Origin: CAZFQD01 sp964520885
GTDB lineage: Bacteria; Bacillota; Clostridia; Oscillospirales; SIG519
Direction of reading: 5' to 3'
Assembly (NCBI GenBank): GCA_964520885.1
Contig: CAZFQD010000016.1
Location: 1-26,644, forward strand
Length of the DNA stretch: 26,644 nucleotides
A program made the position numbers and the translations under genes. The notes below the pieces were generated by a model. The model was given only the letters and a program-made list of their open reading frames with translations. It was not told the origin of the DNA and did no database searches. Of this stretch, positions 1 to 7,281 are shown one piece after another; within the stretch, counting starts at the first letter, position 1; the number at the start of each line of letters is the position of its first letter.

Positions 1-663
1 GAAGATATGTTATCACAAAATAGAAGTGTATTTATTGATAATATTATAAGAGATTATATTTTGAGTTTCAATGCTAAGCCTTCATTTTTAGGCTATAATA
101 ATTTTCCTAAAAGTTGTTGTATTTCTTTAAACAATGAAGTAATTCACGGTATTCCTGATAATCGCATACTTAAAGAAGGCGATATTGTCAGTATAGATGT
201 AGGTGCTTACCTAAATGGAGTTCATTCCGACTGTGCGAACACCTTTTCTGTTGGAGAAATTAGCAAAGAAGCTAAAAAGTTAAACGAGGTTACCAAGCAA
301 GCTTTTTTTGAAGGAATTAAATTTTGCAAAGAGGGCTATAGGATAGGCGATATTGGTTATGCAATTCAAAGTTTCGTTGAGAGTTATGCCTTTTCAGTTG
401 TTCGGCAGTTTGTAGGGCATGGTGTTGGTTTCTCCTTACACGAGGACCCTTCGGTTCCGAATTTTGGTAATAAAGGACAAGGCATAAGACTTATAAAGGG
501 AATGACATTTGCAATAGAACCTATGGTTAATGAAGGAACTCATGAGGTTAATATTTTAAATAATGGTTGGACCGTTGTAACGAATGATAGTAAGCTATCT
601 TCTCATTATGAACATACAATTGCTATTACTGAAGATGAACCTATAATTCTAACATTACCTTAG
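1..663 (+). CDS. map: Type I methionine aminopeptidase, 5' end outside window
   Basis: This cytosolic metalloenzyme removes the initiator methionine from new proteins. The visible 218 residues from the first in-frame ATG (position 7) contain the full metal-binding set, counted from that Met: D64 (SIDVG), D75 (DCANT), H138 (GHGVG), E171 (AIEPM) and E202 (YEHT), plus the substrate His47 in HGIP. The family is normally about 250 residues, and the reading frame stays open to base 1 (GAA GAT before the ATG). I therefore infer that the true start and about 30-35 N-terminal residues lie upstream, and that ATG 7 is internal. Map next to a KOW protein, infA and rpmJ is the standard Firmicute order within the ribosomal protein cluster. 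Identification is secure; only the start is missing. Confidence 0.96.
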   Translation, partial: EDMLSQNRSVFIDNIIRDYILSFNAKPSFLGYNNFPKSCCISLNNEVIHGIPDNRILKEGDIVSIDVGAYLNGVHSDCANTFSVGEISKEAKKLNEVTKQAFFEGIKFCKEGYRIGDIGYAIQSFVESYAFSVVRQFVGHGVGFSLHEDPSVPNFGNKGQGIRLIKGMTFAIEPMVNEGTHEVNILNNGWTVVTNDSKLSSHYEHTIAITEDEPIILTLP

Positions 664-676
664 GGGGGAATAATTA

Positions 677-943
677 ATGGATATTCAAAAGGCTGATGTG
701 GTATTATCAAAAGTTGGGAGAGATAAAGGTAGACTTTTCTTTGTTTTTGACATCGTTGATGAAAACTATGCATTAATTGCCGATGGAAAGATAAGAAGGG
801 TTGATAAGCCCAAAAAAAAGAAACTAAAGCATTTATCTTTTTCTACGAACAAAGATACAGCCATTAGGCAAAAGATATTGAATGGCGAAAAGATTTGTGA
901 TGTTCAGCTCCGCAAAATATTAAATCAGTTTGATATCCAATAG
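677..943 (+). CDS. KOW domain RNA-binding protein (L14e/L6e-like)
   Basis: This 88-residue basic protein begins 13 bp after map, with a purine-rich AGGGGGG ribosome binding site. The N-terminal half (about residues 6-45) has the shape of a KOW/SH3-like barrel: a G-R-D-K-G turn near residue 15, then F-V-F-D-I-V. A Lys-rich stretch PKKKKLKH follows at about 45-52. Small proteins of this kind, annotated as KOW domain or ribosomal L14e/L6e-like, are often found between map and infA in Clostridia. The family's exact role is unsettled; binding to rRNA or ribosomes is an inference from the domain and the basic charge. The position inside the ribosomal cluster supports a translation role. Confidence 0.85.
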   Translation: MDIQKADVVLSKVGRDKGRLFFVFDIVDENYALIADGKIRRVDKPKKKKLKHLSFSTNKDTAIRQKILNGEKICDVQLRKILNQFDIQ

Positions 944-961
944 GATAAGGAGGGATTCTAC

Positions 962-1180
962 TTGTCAAAGGATGATGTAATTGAGTTTGAAGGCGTTGTT
1001 TTGGAAGCTCTTCCAAATGCAATGTTCTTAGTTGAATTGCCAAATGGGCACAAGATTATGGGACATATTTCTGGAAAGTTAAGGATGCATTATATAAAAA
1101 TTCTTCCAGGAGATAAAGTTACTGTTGAAATGAGTCCTTATGACCTTACAAAAGGTAGAATTACATGGAGAGCTAAGTAG
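962..1180 (+). CDS. infA: Translation initiation factor IF-1
   Basis: IF-1 binds the 30S A site and helps IF-2 and IF-3 select the initiator tRNA. The product is 72 residues, the family's exact usual length, with the S1/OB-fold landmarks FEGVVLEALPNAMF, V-E-L-P-N-G-H, H-I-S-G-K-L-R and GDKVTVEMSPYDL..GRI..R. The start is a TTG, chosen because AAGGAGGG (947-954) sits seven bases upstream and the protein then begins M-S-K-D-D as expected. It lies 18 bp after the KOW gene and is presumably co-transcribed with it. The rare start codon may limit IF-1 output relative to the ribosomal proteins around it; that is inference. Confidence 0.97.
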   Translation: MSKDDVIEFEGVVLEALPNAMFLVELPNGHKIMGHISGKLRMHYIKILPGDKVTVEMSPYDLTKGRITWRAK

Positions 1181-1288
1181 TGGCGAATTCCATATTCACC
1201 CGTATGCAATAAGCAAGAGAAAAGATAAAAGAGAAAATATGATGAAATTCATATATATAAATGCAAAGGTTGTAAGGAGGTATATAAA

Positions 1289-1402
1289 ATGAAGGTTAGA
1301 CCTTCGGTAAAACCAATATGCGAAAAGTGCAAAATCATCAAGAGAAAAGGTGTAGTAATGGTGATTTGTGTAAATCCAAAACATAAGCAGAAACAGGGCT
1401 AA
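1289..1402 (+). CDS. rpmJ: 50S ribosomal protein L36, zinc-binding form
   Basis: This 37-residue protein of the large subunit has the typical start M-K-V-R-P-S-V-K and zinc ligands C11, C14, C27 and H32, so it is the zinc-containing (C+) form. GTAAGGAGG (1272-1280) is a strong ribosome binding site eight bases before the ATG. The infA-rpmJ-rpsM order is the classical one. The 108 bp between infA and rpmJ shows no other clear gene; a 17-codon frame there overlaps the rpmJ start by ATGA but lacks a good ribosome binding site. Confidence 0.97.
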   Translation: MKVRPSVKPICEKCKIIKRKGVVMVICVNPKHKQKQG

Positions 1403-1414
1403 GCATTAGAATTA

Positions 1415-1451
1415 TAGCCTGTGCGGCTGTGTGCTTTGCACAAGCAGGCTA
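1415..1451 (+). promoter_or_regulatory. Two-part hairpin between rpmJ and rpsM
   Basis: An outer stem TAGCCTG/CAGGCTA (1415-1421 with 1445-1451) encloses an asymmetric internal loop and an inner stem TGTGC-TTT-GCACA (1430-1442). No run of T follows, so it is not an ordinary intrinsic terminator. It lies in the mRNA between L36 and S13, about 40 bases before the rpsM ribosome binding site. Possible roles are autogenous control, RNA processing or a weak attenuator; the sequence alone does not decide. Confidence 0.5.
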
Positions 1452-1506
1452 ATTTAATGAATTAAAACTGTGAAAGCGACATATTATCAGGAGGTGCAAT
1501 AAAAAA

Positions 1507-1875
1507 ATGGCGAGAATTGCCGGTGTTGACTTACCTAAAGAAAAAAGAGTTGAAATAGGGTTAACTTATATTTTCGGTGTTGGAAGAAAACATGCTGTCG
1601 AAGCCTTAAAGGCTTGTGGCATTAATCCAGACACCAGAATAAAAAATTTGACTGAAGATGAAATATCTAAGATCAGGGAATTCTTAGACAAAACATATGT
1701 AGTTGAGGGTGACCTTCGTAGAAATGTTGCTCTTAACATAAAACGACTTATTGAAATAGGTTGTTATCGTGGAGTTAGACATAGAAAAGGCTTACCTGTT
1801 AGAGGCCAGAGAAGCAAAACTAATGCCAGAACACGCAAGGGTGGTAAGAAAACCATTGCAAATAAGAAGAAATAG
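1507..1875 (+). CDS. rpsM: 30S ribosomal protein S13
   Basis: S13 sits in the head of the 30S subunit and contacts the P-site tRNA and the inter-subunit bridge to L5. The 122-residue product carries the family's landmarks: M-A-R-I-A-G-V-D-L-P, the helix-two-turn-helix segment Y-I-F-G-V-G-R, and the C-terminal R-G-L/R-H-R-K-G-L-P-V-R-G-Q-R-S-K-T-N-A-R-T-R-K-G signature, then a basic tail. CAGGAGGTG sits just before the ATG. It opens the alpha-operon block S13-S11-S4-RpoA-L17. Confidence 0.98.
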   Translation: MARIAGVDLPKEKRVEIGLTYIFGVGRKHAVEALKACGINPDTRIKNLTEDEISKIREFLDKTYVVEGDLRRNVALNIKRLIEIGCYRGVRHRKGLPVRGQRSKTNARTRKGGKKTIANKKK

Positions 1876-1893
1876 GGCAGGAGGAAAACAATA

Positions 1894-2292
1894 ATGGCTA
1901 AAACAACTACGAAAAAGGCTACAAGAAAGCGTCGTGACCGTAAGAATATTGAAAAAGGTGCAGTACACATTCGGTCATCTTTTAATAATACTCTTGTTAC
2001 AATAACAGATGTAAATGGGAATGCCTTGTCATGGGCATCAGCTGGTGGTTTAGGTTTTAGAGGTTCAAAAAAATCAACGCCATTTGCATCACAAATGGCG
2101 GCAGAAACAGCTGCAAAGGCAGCTATGGAACATGGGCTAAAGTCGGTTGAGGTTTTTGTTAAGGGTCCTGGTTCTGGTCGTGAAGCGGCAATTCGTGCTT
2201 TGCAAACAGCTGGACTTGAGATAAATATGATTAAGGATGTTACTCCAATACCTCATAATGGTTGCAGACCGCCAAAGAGAAGACGCGTTTAA
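1894..2292 (+). CDS. rpsK: 30S ribosomal protein S11
   Basis: S11 is a platform protein of the 30S subunit that helps form the mRNA exit site. The 132-residue product has the conserved H-I-R-S-S-F-N-N-T-L-V-T-I-T-D core, G-F-R-G-S-K-K-S-T-P-F-A, G-P-G-S-G-R-E-A-A-I-R-A, and the C-terminal D-V-T-P-I-P-H-N-G-C-R-P-P-K-R-R-R-V. The first 20 residues are a very basic Thr/Lys/Arg tail, as is common in Firmicutes. It starts 18 bp after rpsM with GGCAGGAGG as ribosome binding site. Confidence 0.98.
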   Translation: MAKTTTKKATRKRRDRKNIEKGAVHIRSSFNNTLVTITDVNGNALSWASAGGLGFRGSKKSTPFASQMAAETAAKAAMEHGLKSVEVFVKGPGSGREAAIRALQTAGLEINMIKDVTPIPHNGCRPPKRRRV

Positions 2293-2321
2293 TAATTACA
2301 ATTGGGAGGTGTGTTTAAAGA

Positions 2322-2948
2322 ATGGCAAGATATACAGGTGCAGTATGTAGACAATGCAGAAGAGAAGGTCAAAAGCTTTTTTTGAAGGGCGAAAGATGTT
2401 ATACAGATAAATGTGGATTAGTTAGAAGAGCATATGCTCCAGGTCAGCATGGCCAAAGAAGAAAGAAATTATCAGAATACGGTTTACAACTTCGCGAAAA
2501 ACAAAAGGCAAGACGATTTTATGGTGTTCTTGAGAGCCAATTTGAAAAATATTTTGTTATGGCAGAACATCAACAAGGGATGACAGGTGAAAATTTGCTT
2601 AGAATATTGGAAAGCAGATTAGATAATGTTGTTTACAGATTAGGATTTGCTATGTCCAGACCAGAGGCAAGACAATTAGTTAATCATGGTCATTTTACAG
2701 TTAATGGTAAAAAGGTTGATATTCCTTCCTATCTAATAAAAGAAGGAGATGTTATAGCTATTAAGGAAAGCAGTAAAGGTTCTGAAAAGATTAAAGCAAT
2801 ATTAGAGATTAATCAAAACAGACCAGTTCCAAAGTGGCTTGAAATTAATTGGGAGATCGCAGAAGGAAAAGTTGTTAATCTTCCAACAAGAGAAGATATT
2901 GATCTACCAGTTGAGGAGCATTTAATAGTTGAACTATATTCTAAATAA
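2322..2948 (+). CDS. rpsD: 30S ribosomal protein S4, zinc-binding form
   Basis: S4 is a primary assembly protein of the 30S subunit and in several bacteria also represses its own operon. The 208-residue product has an N-terminal Cys cluster (C9, C12, C26, C31), marking the zinc-binding form, then A-P-G-Q-H-G-Q-R-R-K-K-L-S-E-Y-G and an S4 RNA-binding domain around residues 95-160 (R-L-D-N-V-V-Y-R-L-G-F, H-G-H-F-T-V-N-G). The ribosome binding site is TTGGGAGGTG. Having rpsD between rpsK and rpoA differs from B. subtilis, where rpsD is elsewhere, and agrees with the clostridial alpha operon. Confidence 0.98.
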   Translation: MARYTGAVCRQCRREGQKLFLKGERCYTDKCGLVRRAYAPGQHGQRRKKLSEYGLQLREKQKARRFYGVLESQFEKYFVMAEHQQGMTGENLLRILESRLDNVVYRLGFAMSRPEARQLVNHGHFTVNGKKVDIPSYLIKEGDVIAIKESSKGSEKIKAILEINQNRPVPKWLEINWEIAEGKVVNLPTREDIDLPVEEHLIVELYSK

Positions 2949-3015
2949 AAAATGCCCTTAAAAAATATTTAAATAAAATGGCAAATACTTGCCAAATAAT
3001 AGGAGGGTTTGCTTA

Positions 3016-3966
3016 ATGATAGATATAGAAAAGCCAACAATTGAGGTTGCAGAAATATCTGATGATGGGAATTATGGAAAATTTATAGTAGAACCACTTG
3101 AAAGAGGTTATGGGATAACACTTGGTAATTCACTTAGAAGAATTCTTCTTTCAACATTGCCTGGAGTAGCACCTACATCAATAAAGATTGATGAAATTTC
3201 GCATGAGTTTTCAATAATTCCAGGAGTAAAAGAAGATGTAACTGAAATTATATTAAATGTTAAAGGATTAATTGCTAAACTTTATTCAGATGGACCAAAG
3301 ATAGTTTATATTGAAGCTGAAGGTGAATGCGTAGTTAAGGCTAAAGATATTAAATGCGATTCTGAAGTTGAAATTTTAAATGGAGATATGCACATAGCAA
3401 CTTTGAATTCCGATGGTCGGTTAAATGTAGAAATTACTTTGAATAATGGCAGAGGATATGTTTCTGCTGAAAGAAATAAGCAAACAAATTATTCAATTAT
3501 AGGTGTAATTCCAATAGACTCAATATATACACCAGTTGTTAAGGTTAATTATTCAATAGAAAATACCCGTGTGGGACAAATAACCGATTTTGATAAACTT
3601 TCATTAGAAATTTGGACAAATGGAGTTTTAACTGCTCAAGAAGCTGTATCAAAGGCGGCAAATATTATGAGTGAACATTTAAAGTTGTTTATTGATTTAT
3701 CTGGAGAACTTGCTGATAATGGAGTATGGACAGAACCTAAGGAAACAGGAAAGGAAAAGGTTCTTGAAATGACAATTGAAGAATTAGAACTTTCTGTGCG
3801 TTCCTATAATTGCTTAAAAAGAGCTGCTATCAATACTGTTGAGGATCTTACAACTAAGACAGAAGACGATATGATGAAGGTTCGTAATTTGGGTAAAAAA
3901 TCACTTGACGAAGTTATTCATAAGTTAGCTTCACTTGATTTACAACTTGCAAAGGAAGAGGAGTAA
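3016..3966 (+). CDS. rpoA: DNA-directed RNA polymerase subunit alpha
   Basis: The alpha subunit nucleates assembly of RNA polymerase and its C-terminal domain contacts UP elements and activators. I chose ATG 3016 because AGGAGGG (3001-3007) lies nine bases before it; a TTG 27 bases further up has no such site. This gives 316 residues. The N-terminal dimerisation domain shows G-Y-G-I-T-L-G-N-S-L-R-R-I-L-L-S-T-L-P-G and a later H-L-x-L-F segment. A linker at about residues 235-250 leads to the C-terminal domain, with L-S-V-R-S-Y-N-C-L-K-R and V-R-N-L-G-K-K-S-L-D-E-V. It is the fourth gene of the alpha block. Confidence 0.98.
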   Translation: MIDIEKPTIEVAEISDDGNYGKFIVEPLERGYGITLGNSLRRILLSTLPGVAPTSIKIDEISHEFSIIPGVKEDVTEIILNVKGLIAKLYSDGPKIVYIEAEGECVVKAKDIKCDSEVEILNGDMHIATLNSDGRLNVEITLNNGRGYVSAERNKQTNYSIIGVIPIDSIYTPVVKVNYSIENTRVGQITDFDKLSLEIWTNGVLTAQEAVSKAANIMSEHLKLFIDLSGELADNGVWTEPKETGKEKVLEMTIEELELSVRSYNCLKRAAINTVEDLTTKTEDDMMKVRNLGKKSLDEVIHKLASLDLQLAKEEE

Positions 3967-4013
3967 AAAATAATTACACTCAAAACAAATAGATGAACAA
4001 GGAGGTATTTTGA

Positions 4014-4355
4014 ATGCCAGGTATACGAAAATTAGGAAAACCAACTGACCAAAGAATGGCAATGTTAAGAGGAATGGTTACGTTTTTTTTAGAAAAAGGT
4101 TCAATGGAAACAACAGTTGCAAGAGCAAAAGAGGTTCGAAGTCTTGCTGAAAAAATGATTACTCTTGGAAAAGAAAATACATTACACTCACGACGTCAGG
4201 CTCTTAGTTTTATTACTAAGGAAGATGTTGTAAAGAAACTTTTTGATGAGATAGCTCCAAAGTATGAGGAAAGAAATGGCGGATACACTCGCATATTAAA
4301 AACTGGACCGAGACGTGGCGATTCGGCTGAAATGGCAATACTTCAATTAGTATAA
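4014..4355 (+). CDS. rplQ: 50S ribosomal protein L17
   Basis: L17 is a large-subunit protein near the tunnel exit. The 113-residue product shows R-K-L-G-x-P-T-D-Q-R-M-A-M-L-R near the start, the T-T-V-A-R-A-K-E-V-R helix, and the C-terminal G-G-Y-T-R-I-L-K-T-G-P-R-R-G-D-S-A-E-M-A. The ribosome binding site is AAGGAGG. It ends the ribosomal cluster: a strong terminator follows within 20 bases. In many Firmicutes ecfA/ecfT, truA, rplM and rpsI come next; here the next gene is spo0A on the opposite strand. Confidence 0.98.
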   Translation: MPGIRKLGKPTDQRMAMLRGMVTFFLEKGSMETTVARAKEVRSLAEKMITLGKENTLHSRRQALSFITKEDVVKKLFDEIAPKYEERNGGYTRILKTGPRRGDSAEMAILQLV

Positions 4356-4371
4356 TATATAAAAAAATAAA

Positions 4372-4403
4372 GGATTGTGCATTTTTGCACAATCCATTTA
4401 TTT
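4372..4403. terminator. Bidirectional intrinsic terminator, rplQ / spo0A
   Basis: A perfect ten-base-pair stem GGATTGTGCA/TGCACAATCC (4372-4381 with 4386-4395) has a TTTT loop. On the + strand ATTTATTTTAT follows it. On the - strand it is followed by TTTATTTTTTTAT, so the same hairpin can end both the ribosomal transcript and the convergent spo0A transcript. Confidence 0.93.
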
Positions 4404-4451
4404 TATCGCTCAATTTTGGCAATTAATATAGATATAATTTAAAGTATAAAT

Positions 4452-5273
4452 TCACACAATTTTTTTATTTTCTAATCTTAACTTATCTGCTAAGAGAGCA
4501 ATAAATTCAGAATTTGTTGGTTTGCCTCTTGCATTTGATATTGTGTATCCAAATGTATTTTGTAAGGTATCAATATTTCCTCTTTGCCATGCTACTTCAA
4601 TTGCATGACGAATTGCTCGTTCAACTCTTGAAGGAGTGGTAGAAAATTTATTAGCAATAGAAGGATATAATACTTTGGTAATAGCATTAATAACATCACT
4701 ATTTTCAATAGCCATCATAATAGAAGCACGAATATATTGATAGCCTTTAAGATGTGCAGGAATGCCCATATCTAAAATAAGCATTGTAATTTCAGTTTCT
4801 AAATCTTTTGTTGAAACAAGTAATCTATTAACAATTGCTTGGTTGTCAATATTTATATAATTAACTCTATTATTTGTTTGTGCAATATCGCTTTGGTGAT
4901 TTGGAAATAAGTCATTAATTCTATGAGCTAATATATCAAAATCATAAGGTTTTAATAAATAGTATGAAGCACCCCATTTTGAACATTCTCTATAAGAATA
5001 CTCGTTTGACATAACAGTTGAAATAATGAATGCCGGTTTTTTTTCTAAATTACTTGAAGTAATAGAACGAAGAACTCCAATACCATCAATGCCAGATAAA
5101 ATAAGGTCAAGCACAACAACATCAGGTTTCTCATCTAAGATTACTTGTAAAGCAGTGTGCCCATCTCCGACGGTGCCAATAACCTCAAAATTTCTAAGTT
5201 TAAGTTCTTCAGAAGAAAGAAAGCGGAAAGATGGATTGTCATCAACAATTAATACTTTAATTTTGTCTTTCAT
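4452..5273 (-). CDS. spo0A: Stage 0 sporulation response regulator Spo0A
   Basis: Spo0A is the master regulator of entry into sporulation, a response regulator that binds 0A boxes when phosphorylated. The start at 5273 is set by TTGGAGG (5284-5290 read in reverse); a longer frame to 5339 would put the promoter inside the gene. The product has 273 residues, close to the usual 267. The receiver domain shows the acidic pair D11/D12, phospho-acceptor D56 in V-V-L-D-L, T86 and K108. The C-terminal DNA-binding domain contains the hallmark S-R-V-E-R-A-I-R-H-A-I-E-V-A-W (about 215-229), preceded by Y-P-S-I-A. It is co-oriented with spoIVB upstream, the conserved order in spore formers. Control is probably autoregulatory through the boxes at 5369-5569. 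Confidence 0.97.
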   Translation of the reverse strand: MKDKIKVLIVDDNPSFRFLSSEELKLRNFEVIGTVGDGHTALQVILDEKPDVVVLDLILSGIDGIGVLRSITSSNLEKKPAFIISTVMSNEYSYRECSKWGASYYLLKPYDFDILAHRINDLFPNHQSDIAQTNNRVNYINIDNQAIVNRLLVSTKDLETEITMLILDMGIPAHLKGYQYIRASIMMAIENSDVINAITKVLYPSIANKFSTTPSRVERAIRHAIEVAWQRGNIDTLQNTFGYTISNARGKPTNSEFIALLADKLRLENKKIV

Positions 5274-5310
5274 TTTTATATAACCTCCAACATAAATTTT
5301 TGTCAATAAA

Positions 5311-5339
5311 AATATACCATATATTGTAAAATAAAGCAA
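5311..5339 (-). promoter_or_regulatory. Predicted promoter of spo0A
   Basis: Read on the - strand: TTGCTT (5339-5334), a 17-base spacer, then TATATT (5316-5311), with TGG directly before the -10 giving an extended -10. The start would fall near 5304, leaving a leader of about 30 bases with the GGAGG site. It is the clearest sigma-A-like promoter upstream of spo0A; a sigma-H promoter cannot be excluded. Confidence 0.65.
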
Positions 5340-5368
5340 TAGTTAACTAAAAATAATACAAAAAAAAT

Positions 5369-5569
5369 TTCGACAAATTAATTGAAAATTCGACTATAAA
5401 ACTTATTTAACATTTCATTATTTATTTTAATCATATCATATCTAAATTTTTATCAAATGTCAACAATATTCATTCAAATTTCGACTATCATTACATATTA
5501 TTACAATATAGCAATATATATTTTTAAAATAATATAAAAAAAAATCGACAAAATATTTATAAAACGACT
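5369..5569 (-). promoter_or_regulatory. Cluster of five 0A-box-like heptamers upstream of spo0A
   Basis: The Spo0A target consensus is TGTCGAA. Read on the - strand there is one exact match, TGTCGAA at 5375-5369, and near matches AGTCGAA (5395-5389), AGTCGAA (5486-5480), TGTCGAT (5550-5544) and AGTCGTT (5569-5563). All five have the same orientation. In a stretch otherwise almost free of G and C they stand out. The two nearest boxes are about 20 bp apart (two helical turns) and lie roughly 55-90 bases upstream of the predicted start, a sensible place for autoregulation. Confidence 0.6.
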
Positions 5570-5867
5570 TTTATTATGGAGATTAGAAGTATGTTATATT
5601 TATTCTTTTATTTTTATTAGTAATAATACTATTATTTTCAAAAATAATATCTTTAATCTTGATAGAAGTCAATAATATATCTGGCAAATCGTTAATATTT
5701 ATATCATAATAGTTATATAATACTATTTATTTAATTGATAATTCAATAATAAATTCATTAAAATGGAACATAACTCACAATAACTATTGAAATATGGAAC
5801 ATATTTTTAGATAATTTAATATATTTATCTTAAAATAATTTTTTTTAATAATAGTTATTATTCATAG
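5570..5867. other. AT-rich non-coding stretch between spoIVB and spo0A
   Basis: No open frame with a ribosome binding site was found here. The stretch is almost entirely A and T. The only local pattern seen is a direct repeat ATGGAACATA at 5763-5772 and 5794-5803, 31 bases apart from start to start, of unknown meaning. The 0A-box cluster lies on its spo0A side and the spoIVB terminator on the other. Confidence 0.5.
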
Positions 5868-5903
5868 TAAAAATAAAAAAAAGTCGGATTGGTTACCAAC
5901 TTT
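5868..5903 (-). terminator. Intrinsic terminator downstream of spoIVB
   Basis: On the - strand AAAGTTGG (5903-5896) pairs with CCGACTTT (5887-5880), one G-T wobble included, around an eight-base loop, followed by TTTTTTATTTTT. It lies about 50 bases after the spoIVB stop, so spoIVB and spo0A are probably separate transcripts. Confidence 0.75.
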
Positions 5904-5952
5904 AAAAAAAAAAATTTTTTTACTTGTTTAACTAAATATGCGAATAATTAAA

Positions 5953-7164
5953 TTAGGCAACTTTATTCAAATAATTACTTCCCTCTAACATATTTTCAAT
6001 GAATATTCCAAATCCTTTGGTAGGGTCGTTAACTAAAACATGAGTTACAGCACCGATTAATTTTCCATTTTGAATAATTGGGCTTCCCGACATTCCTTGA
6101 ACTATACCACCAGTTATCGATAAAAGTTTCTTGTCGATAATCTTAATAATCATATTTTTTGAAGGGGTGATCCCATTTCGGTAAACTCTGATAATTTCTA
6201 CATTAAAATACTCAGGTTTTGTTCCATTTACGGTACTAATAATTTGAGCATTACCTTCTTTTATCTCTTGTTTAAATGCTAAATTTAGAGCATTTGAATT
6301 TGCCTTATAATTTATAATCTTACCAAATATACCTTGCTCAGTATTCAAGGAAAGTTCTCCAAAAATAGTATCTTCTAAGAAAATTCCTTTTAATTCTCCA
6401 GGTTCGCCATTTTCTCCTTTTTTTGCACTATTTATTTGTGCAACAAAAATGGTAGCTTTATTGAGAGGGAGTAAGTCGCCAGTATCAACATCGCATATTC
6501 CATGACCTAAGCCAGCAAAGCTATTATTTTGAGGGTCGATATAAGTTATAGTTCCAATACCTGCCGTGCTATCGCGGATCCATGCACCGATTTTAAAAAG
6601 TTCATCACGGCTTGATTTTTTTGGAGTTACTTTTGCTATAAAGGTAGAAATATTGCGTTTTACATAAAAGCTAAGGGCTTTACCTTCGCATTTTTCTACA
6701 ATTTTAGAAACCTCCTCAATAGTATTGACACTTTTATCATCAATAGCTAAAATGATATCTCGAACCCTAATACCTGCATAATAAGCAGGATTTTCATCCC
6801 CATTATTTGTTTTTACATCTGACATTCCAACAATCATAACTCCTTTAGTAAAAAATTTAATACCAAATGTTTGACCACAAGGTATAAGCTTTTTATTGGG
6901 AAGAATAGTAATGCCAATCTTTTTTACTGGAAATATTCCAAATAAAAGGAGGTCAGTTTCATAGCTGTTGTTTAAAATATTTTCTTTGTCTTTTTCAGAT
7001 ACTGAAAAAATCGATGGGAATGCAGTTATGCTTTTTTGCATATTAATCTCATTTTGATAGATATTTTGTGGTTCTTCTATAATTTTCATTGTAATAATTG
7101 CAGTTAAAACCACAAAAATAATAAGGATTGTAGTAACAAAAAAAAAATTGTTTCGTTCGAACAT
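5953..7164 (-). CDS. spoIVB: SpoIVB serine peptidase
   Basis: SpoIVB is made in the forespore, secreted into the space between the two spore membranes, and cleaves SpoIVFA to trigger pro-sigma-K processing. I chose the ATG at 7164 because AAAAGGAG precedes it; the ATG at 7188 has no ribosome binding site and lies upstream of that motif. This gives 403 residues. A hydrophobic membrane anchor spans about residues 6-26. A PDZ domain occupies about 95-185 (PAYYAGIRVRDIILAIDD). The S55 peptidase domain follows, with H221 in GLGHGICD, D344 and S359 in GMSGSP. The D-to-S spacing of 15 equals that of the B. subtilis triad (D363, S378) as I recall it. The order spoIVB then spo0A is conserved in spore formers. 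Expression is expected from forespore sigma factors, but I could not place such a promoter with confidence. Confidence 0.95.
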   Translation of the reverse strand: MFERNNFFFVTTILIIFVVLTAIITMKIIEEPQNIYQNEINMQKSITAFPSIFSVSEKDKENILNNSYETDLLLFGIFPVKKIGITILPNKKLIPCGQTFGIKFFTKGVMIVGMSDVKTNNGDENPAYYAGIRVRDIILAIDDKSVNTIEEVSKIVEKCEGKALSFYVKRNISTFIAKVTPKKSSRDELFKIGAWIRDSTAGIGTITYIDPQNNSFAGLGHGICDVDTGDLLPLNKATIFVAQINSAKKGENGEPGELKGIFLEDTIFGELSLNTEQGIFGKIINYKANSNALNLAFKQEIKEGNAQIISTVNGTKPEYFNVEIIRVYRNGITPSKNMIIKIIDKKLLSITGGIVQGMSGSPIIQNGKLIGAVTHVLVNDPTKGFGIFIENMLEGSNYLNKVA

Positions 7165-7218
7165 CTGTGTCACAAACTCCTTTTGCATAAATCCGCATAA
7201 TTATTTTACCCAAAGTAT

Positions 7219-7247
7219 TTGAAAAAACTTATATTTTATTATATAAT
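7219..7247 (+). promoter_or_regulatory. Predicted promoter of the SLOG-like gene
   Basis: TTGAAA (7219-7224), 17-base spacer, TATAAT (7242-7247). This is a strong sigma-A match. It lies between the divergent spoIVB gene and the small gene starting at 7282, with a predicted leader of about 28 bases. Confidence 0.75.
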
Positions 7248-7281
7248 ATTTTGGAAATGAAATATTTGGATGGTGTTTTTT

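Noticed and set aside
1239..1292. A 17-codon frame overlapping the rpmJ start by ATGA
   Set aside because: It has no proper ribosome binding site and its sequence is low in information; the GGAGG inside it serves rpmJ. Conservation would be needed to call it a leader peptide.
2989..3015. TTG start nine codons upstream of the chosen rpoA start
   Set aside because: The AGGAGGG at 3001-3007 lies downstream of it, and RpoA proteins normally begin near M-I-D-I-E-K-P.
5026..5283. Open frame on the + strand opposite spo0A
   Set aside because: It is the antisense of the well-supported receiver domain, with no ribosome binding site or recognisable protein.
5274..5952. Hidden gene or replication-origin-like region in the long AT-rich gap
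   Set aside because: No frame with a start site, and no cluster of DnaA boxes (TTATCCACA-like) was seen; the 0A-box cluster and terminators account for the recognisable signals.
7165..7188. Upstream ATG as the spoIVB start
   Set aside because: The AAAAGGAG motif lies downstream of this ATG and no other site precedes it, so the ATG at 7164 is preferred; the difference is only eight residues.
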